Below are positions 12,561-25,536 of a stretch of 64,000 nt of DNA, one piece after another. A program made the position numbers and the translations under genes. Under the pieces are notes generated by a model. That model had not been told where the DNA came from, searched no databases, and worked only from the letters and a program-made list of their open reading frames with translations. Source of the stretch: Nissolia schottii (lineage: Eukaryota; Streptophyta; Magnoliopsida; Fabales; Fabaceae); NCBI GenBank assembly GCA_003254905.1, contig QANU01013586.1:96230-160229 (forward strand), given 5' to 3'. The first letter of the stretch is position 1, and each line of letters begins with the position of its first letter.

Positions 12561-14400
12561 TATCATTAATTATAAAAAAACAAGTCTAATGAATAGTACA
12601 AATTTAATTAAATATATAATTAAATAGATTCTTTAACTAGTTAAACTTAATAAAAAATATTAATATTCAAATATTTTTTATTTTTTATTATAATTGTTTT
12701 AAAAAATTCTTTATATATATATAATTATATATAGTTTTACTAAATAATATCAATTATTTATCATATTTTTAATAAGTATTTATTATTGTAATAAAATAAA
12801 AAATACATAATATTCTGTGTATTATATTTTAACATTCTTTACCTTTTATAATTAAATATAACAAGAAATTACAATGAAATGTTCTTGTTGATTATTTAAT
12901 TATGATTTTAAAATTAATATTTTTATTTTGATTATTTTAAATTTATATTTTATACAATATAATTTATATCATAAATTTTTAATCATTTAATATTTTATAC
13001 AACAATTTATTATTTAATTATTTATTATCATAAAATTTTATTATTTTCATTATATATTATAAATATTATTTTATTACTTATTATTAATTTCATAAATATA
13101 AAATTATAACAAAGAAAGGAAAAAAAAAACTTATACATCAGAGGTTAATCAAGCCTAATTTTACATCTCTACACTTGATAGAGTTATACATATTGAAGTA
13201 TAGGAATTGATTGACATATAAGTTAATACACCATATTAGTAACACTAAATGATGAATAAGATCATCATGGATCAATACATGATACCAATCAGGCCTTAGA
13301 CAACCGAAGTTATGTTTACCAAAATCAGTCAAAAAAATCCAAAATGAAAACGGAATGTTGCTAGTTGGTATTTGCTACAAATGATCACTGCAAATATATT
13401 TTAAAAGAAAAATAAAAAAAATGTAAAAGTCTAGTATTAGTAGTGATAACAAATGAGTAGAGTGTATGAATTGATTATCCACTCGATGAACAGAAATGCT
13501 CGAGTTCGAGAGTTACAGAAGACGATAAAAAAATCTTCCTATTATTTTAATAAGAAAAAAGTTTGTACGAATTGAGACTTATTAAAATTGAAATTAGCGA
13601 GTTCTCACAAATAAGAAGTTACTTTTTTTTTGTTTACTTTTGTTTGTCACTTTTTTTATAAGTACACATATTAAGAAAACTATTTATTAGCATTAACTTA
13701 AATAAATAAATTAAGTTCACATTATAAATATTTTGAAATTCAGAAAGTCTTACTCTTACTGCTTAAGATTGCGTTGCTTGAAACTTATTTTATGTATAAC
13801 ACCATATAATTAAATAACAATATTAAAAATTTTAAATTATTCTACTTTAAATTCTTAACCTAATATTTAGCTTAAAAAAAGACTTTACGTACATCACTTT
13901 TTTATTACAAATTATCACCATATTAAATACACATTTTATGTCTATTCTCACCTAGTCTCACACACCCACTCCTCGTATTCTTCTTTTATTTCTGTTTGTT
14001 TTTTGTTTTTTCCTTTTTTCTCCCTTAGGCTTCTTCTTCTCCATTTCTTGCCCCTTATTTCTCCCTCTTCTCCCATCACTTTTCCTTTTTTTTTTTTTTT
14101 TTAAGTTATCACAAACTTTTTTCCTTTCACTTTTTAAATTTTTCTTGTTGATTTTTATCACAAACTAAAAATTTTCTGTGCAAGACACAGTAGATTTCAC
14201 AATTTTTATGTTTATTATGTATATATATTATTATACCAAGTAGAGATTGGGTGTTGTACCGCACCACTTAAGTGGGGCCCATTGTAAAAGCTGCGTCCCC
14301 ACAGTTTGGACTTAGGGCGAGTGTGCGTGGGGAGTAAATTATTGTCTGTCTGAGTACGTTTGAGAGTTGAGGGCTGAGGCTGCACATGGATTATATCGGT
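12561..14400. other. AT-rich intergenic DNA upstream of the HIPP gene
   Basis: Nothing gene-like is seen. Positions 12600-13130 are almost pure A/T. Positions about 13960-14110 form a long pyrimidine-rich tract on the plus strand, giving a lysine-rich low-complexity frame on the other strand that I do not regard as coding. Confidence 0.5.
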
Positions 14401-14430
14401 TCTGTGACCATGACAGTCCCAGTTAGAAGC

Positions 14431-14444
14431 AGGACACGTGTCCT
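14431..14444. promoter_or_regulatory. Perfect 14-bp G-box/ABRE palindrome
   Basis: The sequence aggacacgtgtcct is fully self-complementary and centred on CACGTG. It lies about 230 bases upstream of the HIPP start codon. G-boxes with an ACGTGTC core act as ABA-responsive elements bound by bZIP factors. This fits the known stress induction of HIPP26-type genes, but use in this plant is inferred. Confidence 0.55.
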
Positions 14445-14572
14445 CACAGATCTCATCCTACACCCATTACGGACGTCTCAGATTTGAAGAAGTAACCCCC
14501 ACATCCAAGACCAGGGAGGGCCGAGACTAGGTTGTTTGCTTGCTTATAGAAGTGGGGCAGACCACCAGTCTC

Positions 14573-14601
14573 CACACCCACACCCACACCCACACCCACA
14601 C
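14573..14601 (+). repeat. (CCCACA)n repeat in the 5' region of the HIPP gene
   Basis: Four to five copies of cacacc/cccaca lie about 70-95 bases before the start codon, probably inside the 5' leader. Confidence 0.8.
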
Positions 14602-14667
14602 CTCTTCCCTTCAACGATATCCGAATCAAATCCCAAGTTTCAAGCGTCGGTCAAGCACAAAAAGAAA

Positions 14668-15248
14668 ATGGGTGCTCTGGATCACATCTCTGACCTCTTT
14701 GACTGCGGCTCCCATGGCCACGGCAGTTCCAAGCACAAGAAGCGAAAGCAGTTGCAGGTAAACTAACTAATTAATTAATTAATTGCATCACTTCAGTACT
14801 CAGATTCAGATCTGGTAGTTAATCACTGTTATAGTTATGCATGTAACTGACTGAGTTGGATCAGACGGTAGAGGTGAAAGTGAAGATGGACTGCGAGGGA
14901 TGCGAGAGGAAGGTGAGGAAGGCGGTGGAGGGGATGAAAGGGGTGAGCTCGGTGGATGTGGAGCGCAAGTCCCACAAGGTCACCGTCGTCGGCTACGTCG
15001 AACCCTCCAAGGTTGTGTCACGCATCGCCCACCGCACCGGCAAGAGGGCTGAGCTCTGGCCCTACGTCCCTTACGACGTCGTTTCTCACCCCTACGCCCC
15101 CGGCGTCTACGACAGGAAAGCCCCCTCCGGCTACGTCCGCAACGCCGATGACTCCCAATTCCCCCAGCTTGCGCGTGCCTCCTCCACCGAGGTCCGCTAC
15201 ACCACCGCTTTCAGCGACGAGAACACCGCCGCCTGTGCCATCATGTGA
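14668..15248 (+). CDS. HIPP26: Heavy-metal-associated isoprenylated plant protein (HIPP26-like)
   Basis: Two exons, 14668-14757 and 14865-15248, joined at CAG|gtaaac and ggatcag|ACG. They give 157 aa. The N terminus MGALDHISDLFDC, then a basic KHKKRKQLQ stretch, precedes an HMA domain at about residues 31-96. The metal-binding CxxC is at Cys40/Cys43 within MDCEGC. The C-terminal part (ELWPYVPYDVV, YDRKAPSGYVRN, SSTEVRYTTAFSDEN) is characteristic of the HIPP20-27 cluster. The last four residues, CAIM, form a CaaX box for farnesylation. Proteins of this group bind Cd, Cu or Zn, attach to membranes or enter the nucleus, and take part in metal, drought and cold responses. The intron position and length match HIPP26. 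A G-box palindrome lies upstream, and an AATAAA signal sits at 15533-15538. The symbol marks the closest family member; orthology was not tested. Confidence 0.93.
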
Positions 15249-15548
15249 TGTGATCTTGCTGCGAGCGACAAATAGAGTCAATTAGCGTCTCATGTCTCTT
15301 GTGGTGTGCCGTGGGTATGTCTGTGTGTGCCACCATCAAATCGGGGTAATTTGTTATCTTTCTTGACTTTGTAAATTGTTTCCACTTTCAGAACCTTTTA
15401 TGTTTCATCCATCTCTAATGCTTTGGTGATCTGTTTGGAGAAGATTCCTTTCTATTTCTTTCAAACCCTTCTCTTTTTCCAGCTTCTTGTAACCTTTTTT
15501 TTCCATAATTAAACCTTGTTATGTCTTCCTACAATAAAATGTCAAATT

Positions 15549-17517
15549 GAGGATTTATTACCTATATATTTCCCGGACTTATTTCATGATATGTTCCATG
15601 TAAAAAAGTTATATTTATATGAGTTTGTGTATGAAACTAGTGACGATTTCATATGCTACACTTTTTTTAATAAAAAAAAGGTTTGAAATCGCTTTTAGAT
15701 TTTTTTTTTCTTTTTTTAAATGTTTGAAATCGTTGCACGCGATTTTAGATGGTTTTTTTATTTTTTAAAATAAAATTGTCTGAAATGCCACATGATATGG
15801 CAATTTTAGACTCATGCCTATACAATTGTAAATTTGTATTTTGACCCATATTTTAGTATACGACTAATTATAATAGCAATTAGCAATTAGCAATTAGCAA
15901 TTAGCAATATAATTATGAAAGACACCATGAGTTCCTCGCTGACCTCTGTGTAGCGTCTGAGTGCTGCCGAGTGCAGTGGATGATTCAATTTCAGTGGAGG
16001 CAAGCGGGAGTCACATACCGCATACTCAAAGGCCAAACATAAAAAAAAAATTAACCAAATATGTTTAAAGCGGCAGCACAGGCAACGCTTTCCTTTAAAG
16101 CGTTGTCTTTACCAAATATGTTTGCTATTTCTGCCGCCTTATACTTTGTAATATCTAAGAAGTTTTATTTTCATTAACTATTTTTCTTTCTTGCATTCTT
16201 ATTAATTATTTTTAAATATTAATTAACACAATTTATCACAAGTGTAAAATAAAATTAATATTTGGGTTTTTATTCAATACAACAAAATTTTAAATACATA
16301 AATTAAAAGTCTTGTCTTTCACTTATCATTCACCGTTTAATAAGATTTTAATGAGATTCACATTTTATTAAAATCTCATCTAATAATGAATGATAATTGT
16401 TTTAACACCATGCTCCATAACTAATAAATTCAAATAACATCTCATAAGATAAATAATAATTAAGTTAGATATATTTTTAATAGCATGTCTTGTATACAAA
16501 AATCAAGTTCAACTTTAGATATATATAGTGTGATAAAGTTCACAATAATCACATGGTTTGTTATGAGGTTATTTTTTGTTAGTGCGGTTAATCGTAGAAT
16601 TACATTAGGAATTCATACGAAAAGTACATAGTTTTCAAAATAATGAAAAAACGAGGATTATAGATGGGCAGGAAATTAAAATGCTTTTTTTTTCCTTTTC
16701 TTCTTAAATCAATTTTTTTTATCTAAGTGGTATTTTTTAAGATTCCTAAAAATAAGTCAAAAATTTATTTAGTTTATACTTACGTATTCCTAGAATACAT
16801 GAATTCTCAATCACGTTAAAAAAATACAATTATCAAAACAATATTTTAACTCCCCGTTTAACTTGCAGCCCATTATTCTTGGGATGTCCCATTTCAATCC
16901 TAAAAATGATAATCGATGCAGATCTTTAGCATAATACATTAAATACAATATACAAACGTAGGATTAACTCTAAATTTCCATACTTGTGCTAATAAGGAGT
17001 GATTCAATCAAACATTAACAATAAAAATTAGTTTGATTCTTATCGGCAAACTTTTTTTGACAGGTCAAATAAATACCACCATAAACGTTACAACTTGTAA
17101 AATGTCCTGAGTAAAACAAACTTCCCTTTCCCTAGACTTTTGTTGAAATTGAACCTCCCGAAAAATAAAAGTTAAAATCCAGTATTGTACCTGACATCCA
17201 CTACAATATCAACTAAGTTCAATTAACCGTAATAAATTTCTCAAATAGATAAATTTCGATGCTTCATTGGATTGCTTATCCCGAAGTCCCAGAAACGATA
17301 ACAATGAAGTCAATGATCAAATCAATCTTGGTATACCAATTTTGCTGAGTGAAATAAACTCTTCCGTGCGAGAGAATATGGCATATTTGACGAAGAAACA
17401 AACCTTTCAAATGCCAATGACGCCATCCCACAGAACCCTTCATTTTCTACTCATACAGCATATTTTTGCCCAATATCAGTACTCAAGAGAGAAACCAGGT
17501 GTAGCAATGGATGCGTT
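15549..17517. other. Intergenic region between HIPP and MCM10
   Basis: AT-rich, with no supported gene. It contains the 7-bp tandem repeat at 15874-15908 and two related stretches at about 15670-15790 built on ttgaaatcg..ttttaga. Around 16050-16135 the phrase accaaatatgttt occurs twice, flanking gcgttgcctg-like inverted words, possibly a small transposon remnant. Confidence 0.5.
15874..15908 (+). repeat. (TAGCAAT)5 tandem repeat
   Basis: Five exact head-to-tail copies of a 7-base unit. Confidence 0.9.
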
Positions 17518-20500
17518 TCAGATGTCCTCGTCCGAACTAACAAGATCTAATTCAATCATCTTTCCTGTACTCTCTGTCATTTTATCAACGATTACTTGCC
17601 CATCCGTTTTTATTCTTTTTGTATCCAAGTGTTGGTTTCTTGTGATGGAGGACAATCCCGCGTTCACAGAAGAGGATTTCCTGGAAAGAACCAATAGCAA
17701 GCAAGTTAAACTGGTATGCTATGCCTCTTCCGATGCCATGCATAAGATGCAAGTACATGACTAACATTAACCTAGAATCTTATTTGCAGCTCACCTCTTC
17801 TCTGTGCAATTGCTTTGTTCATTTGGAGACTTTGGTCCTTTGTTCATCAGTTTTGGGCCCAACTTACCTTGAAATATATGTAAAAGCCAGGTAAGAAAAC
17901 AACAGCAAAAACACATGAATTATTGCAATTAAAGCTGCAAGATAATCAAATTACCTGTGAGCTCAGAAAGAAATCTAATCCCTTGCGAGTGTGTATTTGT
18001 AGTTACTTTTCCTGCTTTGCTGGTGTAGAGACTAAAGTATCAATACTTGGCACCAAAAGAAGTCAAAAAGAGCGAAAACAAACTGAGATCAACAATGACA
18101 AACCTCATTGCCTTTCTGAGGCCATCCACAGACAACGACTTTAATGGCTGTGGCTTCTTCAAGTTTGTTTTGTCAGCAAGAGGGTCAACTAAATAAATTC
18201 CTTCTGACCTGAGATAATAATCCCTAGGCCTAAATGCTGTTCTTAAGTTTCTGCAAACATAAAAGGCATGATTATATCGCATCTAAGATGAATTTAAACA
18301 AATCAATCAAACAAGTTCAGCACAAAAAATGCTATCAGTAAGATTGTTGAAACTTGAAAGTGCTAAGAGCTCACCCGCCCTTGAGCTCAGTTCGCACTGT
18401 GGAATATTTCTCCGATGCTTTCTATAGGAAATTATGAGTAGTTAGTGAATTGATATCATTGTTAGAACATAACATTGACAACAAAACATGGAAGAATTAA
18501 ATGCCCCTTACTGATTTATGATATTTGCAATATGCTCCAAGACGTCTGAATAACATTAGATAAACAATTATGAAGTCAATCAATCAGTGTGTAAAAAATA
18601 CTATGATACTGTCAGAAGAAAATCAAATTAAAAGGAAAAGAAACATTTTACAATCTCGATACATCAAGGACACAACTAATATAAAGTGCAATATATAAAT
18701 TGTTATTTCATATTCCCTTGAGAAACCAACTTCTATAAACAAGTTTGAGCTTTCTCATTCACAGTTTAGCTTTGGTTTTTCATAAAAGAGAATATAAGAT
18801 TATCCTTTATCAGTTAATAACTTAATAATTATGAGTACAGTTTATCATACAGTTTTCTGGGCAACTTACCTATCGATTGTGCTGTACTCAAGAAAAAACA
18901 GCTTAAAAGTCATTTAAGCATGATAAGCTCACGGATCCAGGTTAAAACTAATTGACCAATTGCGCTCATGGATTTCAAATGTTAATTCAGCTAAGTTGAT
19001 TCTTACAAATCAATAGATGGTTATTAAACTATTGATTCTCCCATTCAGCAGTTCATTTTTGAAAGTGCACCCAAAAATCTTTTTCCTTCAATGCGACTTG
19101 AAAACTTGCAAAACACATTGTGCAACAACATTTTGCTAGATATTGCTTTTTCATCTTTGCCCTTAAAACTGCCAGCCTAAGGCATGTCCACTAATTAAAT
19201 GGCAATGAATAACTAGGGCTATTTGCCGCTTGTTCTGAAGTGAAAAGAAGATCCAATGTAAGAATTCATGATCAAATTCAAACCAAACAGGGAAAGATTA
19301 TAAATTCAGATCAGGCACATTTGCTAAGGGAGCTTTTATTAAAAGTGCCAATAATCAAACTGCAATCGTGTGCATGCACTAATGAGCACTTAACATACTG
19401 GATCAGGTTAAGAGATTTAAAAAAGAAGCCTAGTGCAATTTCGCAGGACAATCATATCCAGATAATTGAAGATACTTATTTGTTTCCATACTTATTTATA
19501 ACCAGCGTACAAGTCATGCCATCTGCTCTTTTCCCTTTGCAAACTGCATAGTCAACAGAGGTGCCCATCTTCAAAATTTGACTAGGGGAATATATACTCA
19601 AAGAAAAACCATTACCCTGCACAAAAAAATAAAAATAAAAATAAAAATAAAAAGAAACATATTGTGCAGCTTTCGGCAAAATTTCATGGACAAGAAAAGA
19701 TTAAGCAACTCATAACAATTGAATACCTTGGTATCCTTGCGGACAGAAGAGTTAAACAGTGCAAAGACGGTTCCTGCCTGCTCTTGATGGTTCCTCTGAT
19801 AAGCATCACCGAAGAGGAAGAGAGAGACGGTGGTTTCATCCAAACACCCAATTTTCCATATAGAGTAACTCTTCCCGGACGAACTCGTCCTGGGAATCCC
19901 CTTCTCAGTCAGTACTCCAACAGTCACCCAGCTTCCAGGAAATGTGTCCCCAATCAACAAATTCCTTCATATACAAATACAACCAATCAATTCAATGACA
20001 TTGCACAGCGAAAAAAGACTTGACACATCAGAGAAACCCTAACTTCAGGTTAATAAATGGTACAAGGAGAGGGTGAAGTAGATTACTTGATAACGGACAA
20101 CCGAACAAAACGAATGTCTGAGAAACATTCCTTAATCTCAGCAGAGGTTAGCGATTGGTTCCTGGAAAATAGAAACAAATGAAAGAATGAATAAATAAAT
20201 AAATAAACAAGCAAGCAAAAGCAGCGGAAATCGAGTGAGTGGAAGGGAGGAAGCAAACCTAATTCGAAGACCAGAAAACTTTTCAACGCCGGCATCATTG
20301 GAGTTCTTTTGGGGTTTTTTAGGGGGTTCGAAGTGAAGGCAGTCCTGAACAGCGTCTCGGAACACGGACATGTCGGCCTTTTCCCTATGCTTGGGAGAGC
20401 CGCCATCGGAGAGGTAACCGGGAGAGGCAGGAGGGGTTTCAAGAACCCTGTCATCGTGGACGGAAAGCAGCAGATCCAGCTCCTCTTGCTCGCCACCCAT
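17518..20500 (-). CDS. MCM10: Minichromosome maintenance protein 10 (MCM10), DNA replication initiation factor
   Basis: Ten minus-strand exons: 20500-20259, 20161-20087, 19964-19727, 19616-19492, 18545-18512, 18421-18375, 18250-18104, 18019-17955, 17867-17795 and 17680-17518. All junctions are GT..AG and phases close to 402 aa, about the size of the Arabidopsis protein. The N terminus is acidic (GGEQEELDLLLSV). An OB-fold lies at about residues 80-205, with the conserved block LLIGDTFPGSWVTVGVL. It is followed by a CCCH zinc motif with Cys211, Cys221, Cys233 and His236 (C-x9-C-x11-C-x2-H) in VCKGKRADGMTC..YCKYHKSKASEKYST. MCM10 binds DNA, the MCM2-7 helicase and polymerase alpha at replication origins in the nucleus. 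The tail, about 100 residues, is poorly conserved and ends in an acidic SSDEDI. Two exons are tiny (34 and 47 nt), so automatic prediction may miss the zinc motif. It is head-to-head with the beta-galactosidase. Confidence 0.93.
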
Positions 20501-21486
20501 CCTTCCTTTGCTAACTCAATTGGAATATGTTTTCACTTATTCGTTTTGGAGGGAATTTTATTTCCCTCGTTTCTTCAACCCCAATTCTACTTACTGCCCT
20601 TTTATTATTACCATTGCCTCTCACCCTCCCTATCAAACTACTTAATGTACGCTCTTCCCCCCCCAAAACAAATAAAAAGAGGTCTGGGGTCCAATATTTT
20701 GTGGACTATTTTTAACTTTATAAATAATTACTTTTTTTGGAAAAAAAAATGGATAAAATTGTAAATTTAAACTGCACACTATTTCATACTCTCACCTAGT
20801 TGGTTACAGCTTTTGGAACCTTTTCTTCCATTATCAAAATTTTATTAGTTATTAATCCTTTTGCCATATGTTATTTTCTATCATTCATTTTTTTTTGCAT
20901 TGTAATTTTAAAAATATAACTTTGTTTCTATATTCCTTTATATGTCATAGTCAAAAAAATAAAAAATGGTTTGACAAGCACACAAATAATTTAATATTTG
21001 ACATCCATAAAATATTTGTGAAAACCCACGAGTATGTATTGTTGTTATATATTATTATATATAAAAAGCAAAACCAACATAGAACGCGTGTGATTAGTGA
21101 CTGCGAATCATAAAATGATGGAAAATATTAAAATGAGTATACACGTGTGTGTGTGTATTTATTTGAATGGAGTAATAAGTGAGAAAATAAGGTTGTGCAG
21201 CATTAGCAGGGAGGAACTATTATTAGGATGAGGGAGAAGCGATATGCGCGTTGAGATCAAAAGTGTGAAGTTGCAATATGTATGGCCAAGAATAGGAGAA
21301 AACAAGGTGAACCGATGATTGATAACAGAAATGAAAGAAGGAAAGGCGAGGTATTCTCTGACTAACAGGCTATATGAATGGGAGAGATGGAATAATGGAA
21401 GCAGGTTCTGGACACCACCTCGCCGCGCGCTTCCTGCCTCTCAGCCAAAGGAAGGAAGCTAAAGGGCGGTGGGGCCGGGTGGTAAC
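20501..21486. promoter_or_regulatory. Shared intergenic promoter region of MCM10 and the beta-galactosidase
   Basis: The start codons of the two divergent genes lie 986 bases apart. The interval is AT-rich in the middle, with a GC-richer 150 bases before the beta-galactosidase ATG. A ctatatgaat sequence at about 21370 is a possible TATA element for that gene, about 115 bases upstream of its ATG. No clear TATA is seen for MCM10, as is common for housekeeping genes. A (GT)n run is at 21145-21157. Confidence 0.4.
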
Positions 21487-23540
21487 ATGGCGGTGTCCAA
21501 TGGAAGCATTAATGTCGTGGTCTTAATAATAGCCTTGATTTCCATGATTGCCGTTAATGCTGATGCTAAGCCCAAGAAGCACCATCCTCATGTTGGGCCC
21601 CAAAACGTCACCTATGATGGCAGGTCGCTTTTCATCAATGGCAAACGTGAGCTCCTCTTCTCCGGTTCCATCCATTACACACGAAGCACCCCTCAGATGT
21701 GGCCGGACATTCTTGATAGGGCCAGGCATGGAGGTTTGAACGTTATTCAAACTTACGTGTTCTGGAACGCTCATGAGCCTGAGAAAGGCAAGGTAAATTA
21801 ACCCCACCCCCCCATGCCATGGCCATGGCCATGCTATATATGCTAATTGTAATCAACCATTATTTAAGTGTGTTTGTTTTTCATTCTTTCATGTTGGGCA
21901 GTTCAACTTCGAAGGCAACTATGATCTGGTGAAGTTCATTAAGCTTATTCAACAGAAAGGCATGTTCGCAACTCTAAGGGTTGGGCCTTTCATCCAAGCT
22001 GAATGGAACCACGGGTATATATCATGTCATGTCATCCATTACCAACTAATACACCTAGAAAATTAAATTAAATTAAAAATAAAAAAAATCCACTCCTCCT
22101 TTATTATTCTGTTATCTCCCTCGATGATAAGATAACACTCTCGTTCTTGCCATGCAGAGGACTTCCATATTGGCTAAGAGAGATCCCTGGCATCATATTC
22201 CGCTCTGACAATGAGCCCTATAAGGTAATCAACCATGCTCCATTTATATTAACTTGCAAGCCTTTGATTTTGGGACACTAGGACTAACAAATTGGAATAT
22301 TTTTCTTTTCCTTTTCTCACTTGAAGCTCCACATGAAACAATATGTGCTAAGGATTATACAATTGATGAAGGATAATAAACTTTTTGCTTCCCAAGGAGG
22401 TCCCATCATCTTGACTCAGGTTTTCATTTCGTCCATGATCCTTGTATCCCCACAAAGTCTAGTTAATTTATGCTCAACATTCAAAGTGATGTGCAGATCG
22501 AGAACGAGTACAACCATATCCAACTTGCCTATGATCATCATGGAGACAATTATGTTCAGTGGGCTGCAAATATGGCAGTGGCAACAGACACTGGAGTTCC
22601 GTGGATCATGTGCAAGCAGAAGGATGCCCCTGATCCAGTGGTAACTAGTTGGTTCAATTCAATCAGCAAGTTCTGTATCACCCACCATTCACATGTTGTT
22701 ACTCCATTTATTTATTTGGCAGATCAATGCATGCAATGGAAGGCACTGTGGTGATACCTTCTCGGGCCCAAACAAGCCATACAAGCCCTCCCTTTGGACT
22801 GAGAACTGGACTGCTCAATACAGAGTATTTGGAGATCCACCATCCGTGAGATCTGCAGAAGATATTGCTTTCTCTGTTGCCCGCTTCTTCTCCAAGAACG
22901 GCAACTTAGTCAACTACTACATGGTATATGTCATCCAAACTTGCTATATCTATCCATGTATGTTTGTAATTAATTTATAACAACATATGTATGTATGTAT
23001 CTGTTGCTACTCTTGCAGTACCATGGTGGAACAAATTTCGGGAGGACAAGCGCTGCCTTCACAACAACCCGTTATTACGATGAGGCGCCTCTCGATGAAT
23101 TCGGTCTGCAAAGAGAACCGAAATGGAGTCACCTAAGAGATGCACACAGGGCTATTAACCTGTGTAAGAAGGCTTTGCTTGCTGGTACGCCCAGTTTCCA
23201 AAAATTGAACGAATTTCACGAGGTAACTTAATTCCATCCAAGATTTGCATCCCATCCTCACAAACACAAACAGAGACAAGAAAGAAACAAAGGCTAATCT
23301 AAGCTGCCCTTGTGGATAATTATTATTGTGTAGGTTAGAGTGTATGAGAAGCCTGGAAGTTCCATATGTTCTGCTTTCCTCACTAATAACCACTCTAGAG
23401 ATGCTGCCACCGTCACCTTCAAAGGTTCAAAATACTTCTTGCCACCACATTCCATTAGCATCCTCCCTGATTGCAAGACTGTGGTTTACAACACTCAACA
23501 AGTAACATGCTCTTATTCGTTAATTATATTACAAGCATGC

Positions 23541-23590
<50 letters not shown>

Positions 23591-25536
23591 ATACCTCAAA
23601 TTATTTATTGGCTCTAATCCTTATTACTTATATATTTAACTAATTTGCATTACCTAAAAACCAGATTGTTGCACAACATAGTGAAAGGATCATGAGGAGA
23701 TCAATTCTTGCAAACAACCATAAGTGGGAGATGTTTTCAGAGAGCATTCCATCTACCAACCAACTTCCGGCCAATAAGTCACTTCCTGCTGAGCTTTACA
23801 GCTTGTTGAAAGACACCACGGATTATGCATGGTACACCACCAGGTGAGTAGTTTATCTTCCATAAACTTGTGATCCAATTACTTCAAGCTTGCTCCCTGC
23901 ATTTCACCGCCATGCCATTGCAGCTTCACCCTGAAACCAGAAGACTTGCCAAAGAAGGGTGGAGTAGCCCCGGTTCTTCGCATAATGAGTCTTGGACATT
24001 CGTTGCTTGCCTTCGTGAATGGAGAATTCGTTGGTAAGCGCATAAATAAAATTCAATAATAGTTTCACTAACCTTGGAAATGGAAATTGGTTCAACTGTG
24101 TCACTATATATATATATATATATTATACCTTGACATTAATTAATTGTACTCTTTCCAAAAAAAAAAAAAATCTATGGATGTAAGGATCTAAGCATGGGAC
24201 CCATGAAGAGAAATCCTTTGAATTCGAGAAACCTGCAGTCTTCAAGGTTGGAAACAACCGCATAACCATCTTGGCTAGCACAGTTGGGCTACCCGTAAGA
24301 ACCTCAAGTCGTCTCGTCCCATATATATTACTAATTTGAAGACATTGTTTAGTATTAGTAATGTTAAAAATAAATACAGGACAGTGGAGCATACATGGAG
24401 CACAGGTACGCAGGACCCAAGTCCATAACCGTCCTCGGTCTCAGCCGTGGAACACTTTATCTCACCAGCAACAAATGGGGTCACAAGGTATGGTATTTAT
24501 GAGTAGAGGGCGGGCATCTCTCTCACCCATCACACTTGCAACTGAAATGGTGGCATTTAATTTGGACAGGTTGGTCTCAAAGGTGAGAAGATAAAGATAT
24601 TCACGGAGGAAGGGTCAAGGAAGGTGCCGTGGAGGGCAGCGAAGGGACGTGGAAGGGCACTGACATGGTACAAGACAAGGTTCGCCACCCCAGAGGGAAG
24701 AGACCCTGTTGCCATCCGGATGCATGGCATGGGAAAGGGTATGATTTGGGTCAACGGTCAAAGCATCGGGCGTCACTGGATGAACTTCCTCTCTCCTCTC
24801 GGAAAGCCTACACAGTCGGAGTATATATGTCAAATTATAATAATTATGATTATTATTCTGACGGACAAATAGACACAACAAAAATTATAGAAAAAATACA
24901 AAATATAAAAAATAACAAAATTATATTATAAGAGTTATATTTTTAATAGGATAAAATAATGTTAATTTATAAATTCATAATAAATTATTTTAAACTAAAT
25001 TATCACATAATAAAAAATAATATATTATTTTATTTTAATTCTAATAAGAATTGGAATGAATGAATGAATGCAGGTACCACATACCAAGATCTTTCCTGAA
25101 GCCAAAGGACAACTTGCTGGTGGTGCTGGAGGAGGAGATTGCAGACCCAACGCAGATGGAGATCATGATCGTTGACAGAGACACGGTCTGCGGCAAGGTG
25201 GCAGAGAACTACGCGCCCAACGTGCAATCATGGGCAGCCAAGAAGGGGAAGCTGCGGTCCTTAACGGGGAACGTTAAGCCACAAGCGGCGGTCAAGTGTC
25301 CAAACCACAAGAAGATCCAGGCCGTTGAGTTCGTAAGCTTCGGTAACCCATCGGGCCACTGCGGCAACTTTGCCATGGGCAACTGCAACGTGGCAGCGGC
25401 CAAGAAGGTGGTTGAGCAGCAATGCATGGGCAAAGAGTCTTGCACCGTTGCAGTGGACCCCGCAGTGTTGGGCGGCAATGGCTCCTGCCCAGGATTAGTG
25501 AAGTCACTTGCCATCCAAGTCAGGTGTTCCTTTTAG
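21487..25536 (+). CDS. Beta-galactosidase, GH35 family with C-terminal SUEL-type lectin domain
   Basis: Fourteen exons: 21487-21792, 21902-22014, 22158-22224, 22327-22419, 22497-22640, 22723-22923, 23019-23222, 23334-23501, 23665-23843, 23924-24033, 24185-24294, 24380-24487, 24570-24820 and 25074-25536. They give 838 aa, normal for lectin-bearing plant BGALs. The ATG at 21487 begins a hydrophobic signal peptide (residues about 8-30), so the enzyme enters the secretory path to the cell wall. The GH35 signature blocks [22 protein letters not shown] and [17 protein letters not shown] are present. The catalytic acid/base is Glu197 in IENEY and the nucleophile Glu268 in WTENW. The galactose-binding lectin-like domain is at about 752-838, rich in Cys and ending VRCSF. 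It probably trims beta-galactosyl side chains of pectin or arabinogalactan. The sequence looks closest to the BGAL7/11/13/14/15-type clade, but the number is uncertain. Intron 8 holds a (TA)n run at 23541-23586. Confidence 0.93.

Noticed and set aside
13958..14161. Lys-rich minus-strand frame
   Set aside because: Product of a pyrimidine-rich tract on the opposite strand; low complexity, no homology.
17267..17764. 165-codon plus-strand frame
   Set aside because: It lies antisense to the last MCM10 exon, whose splice sites and frame are well supported; the plus frame has no recognisable feature.
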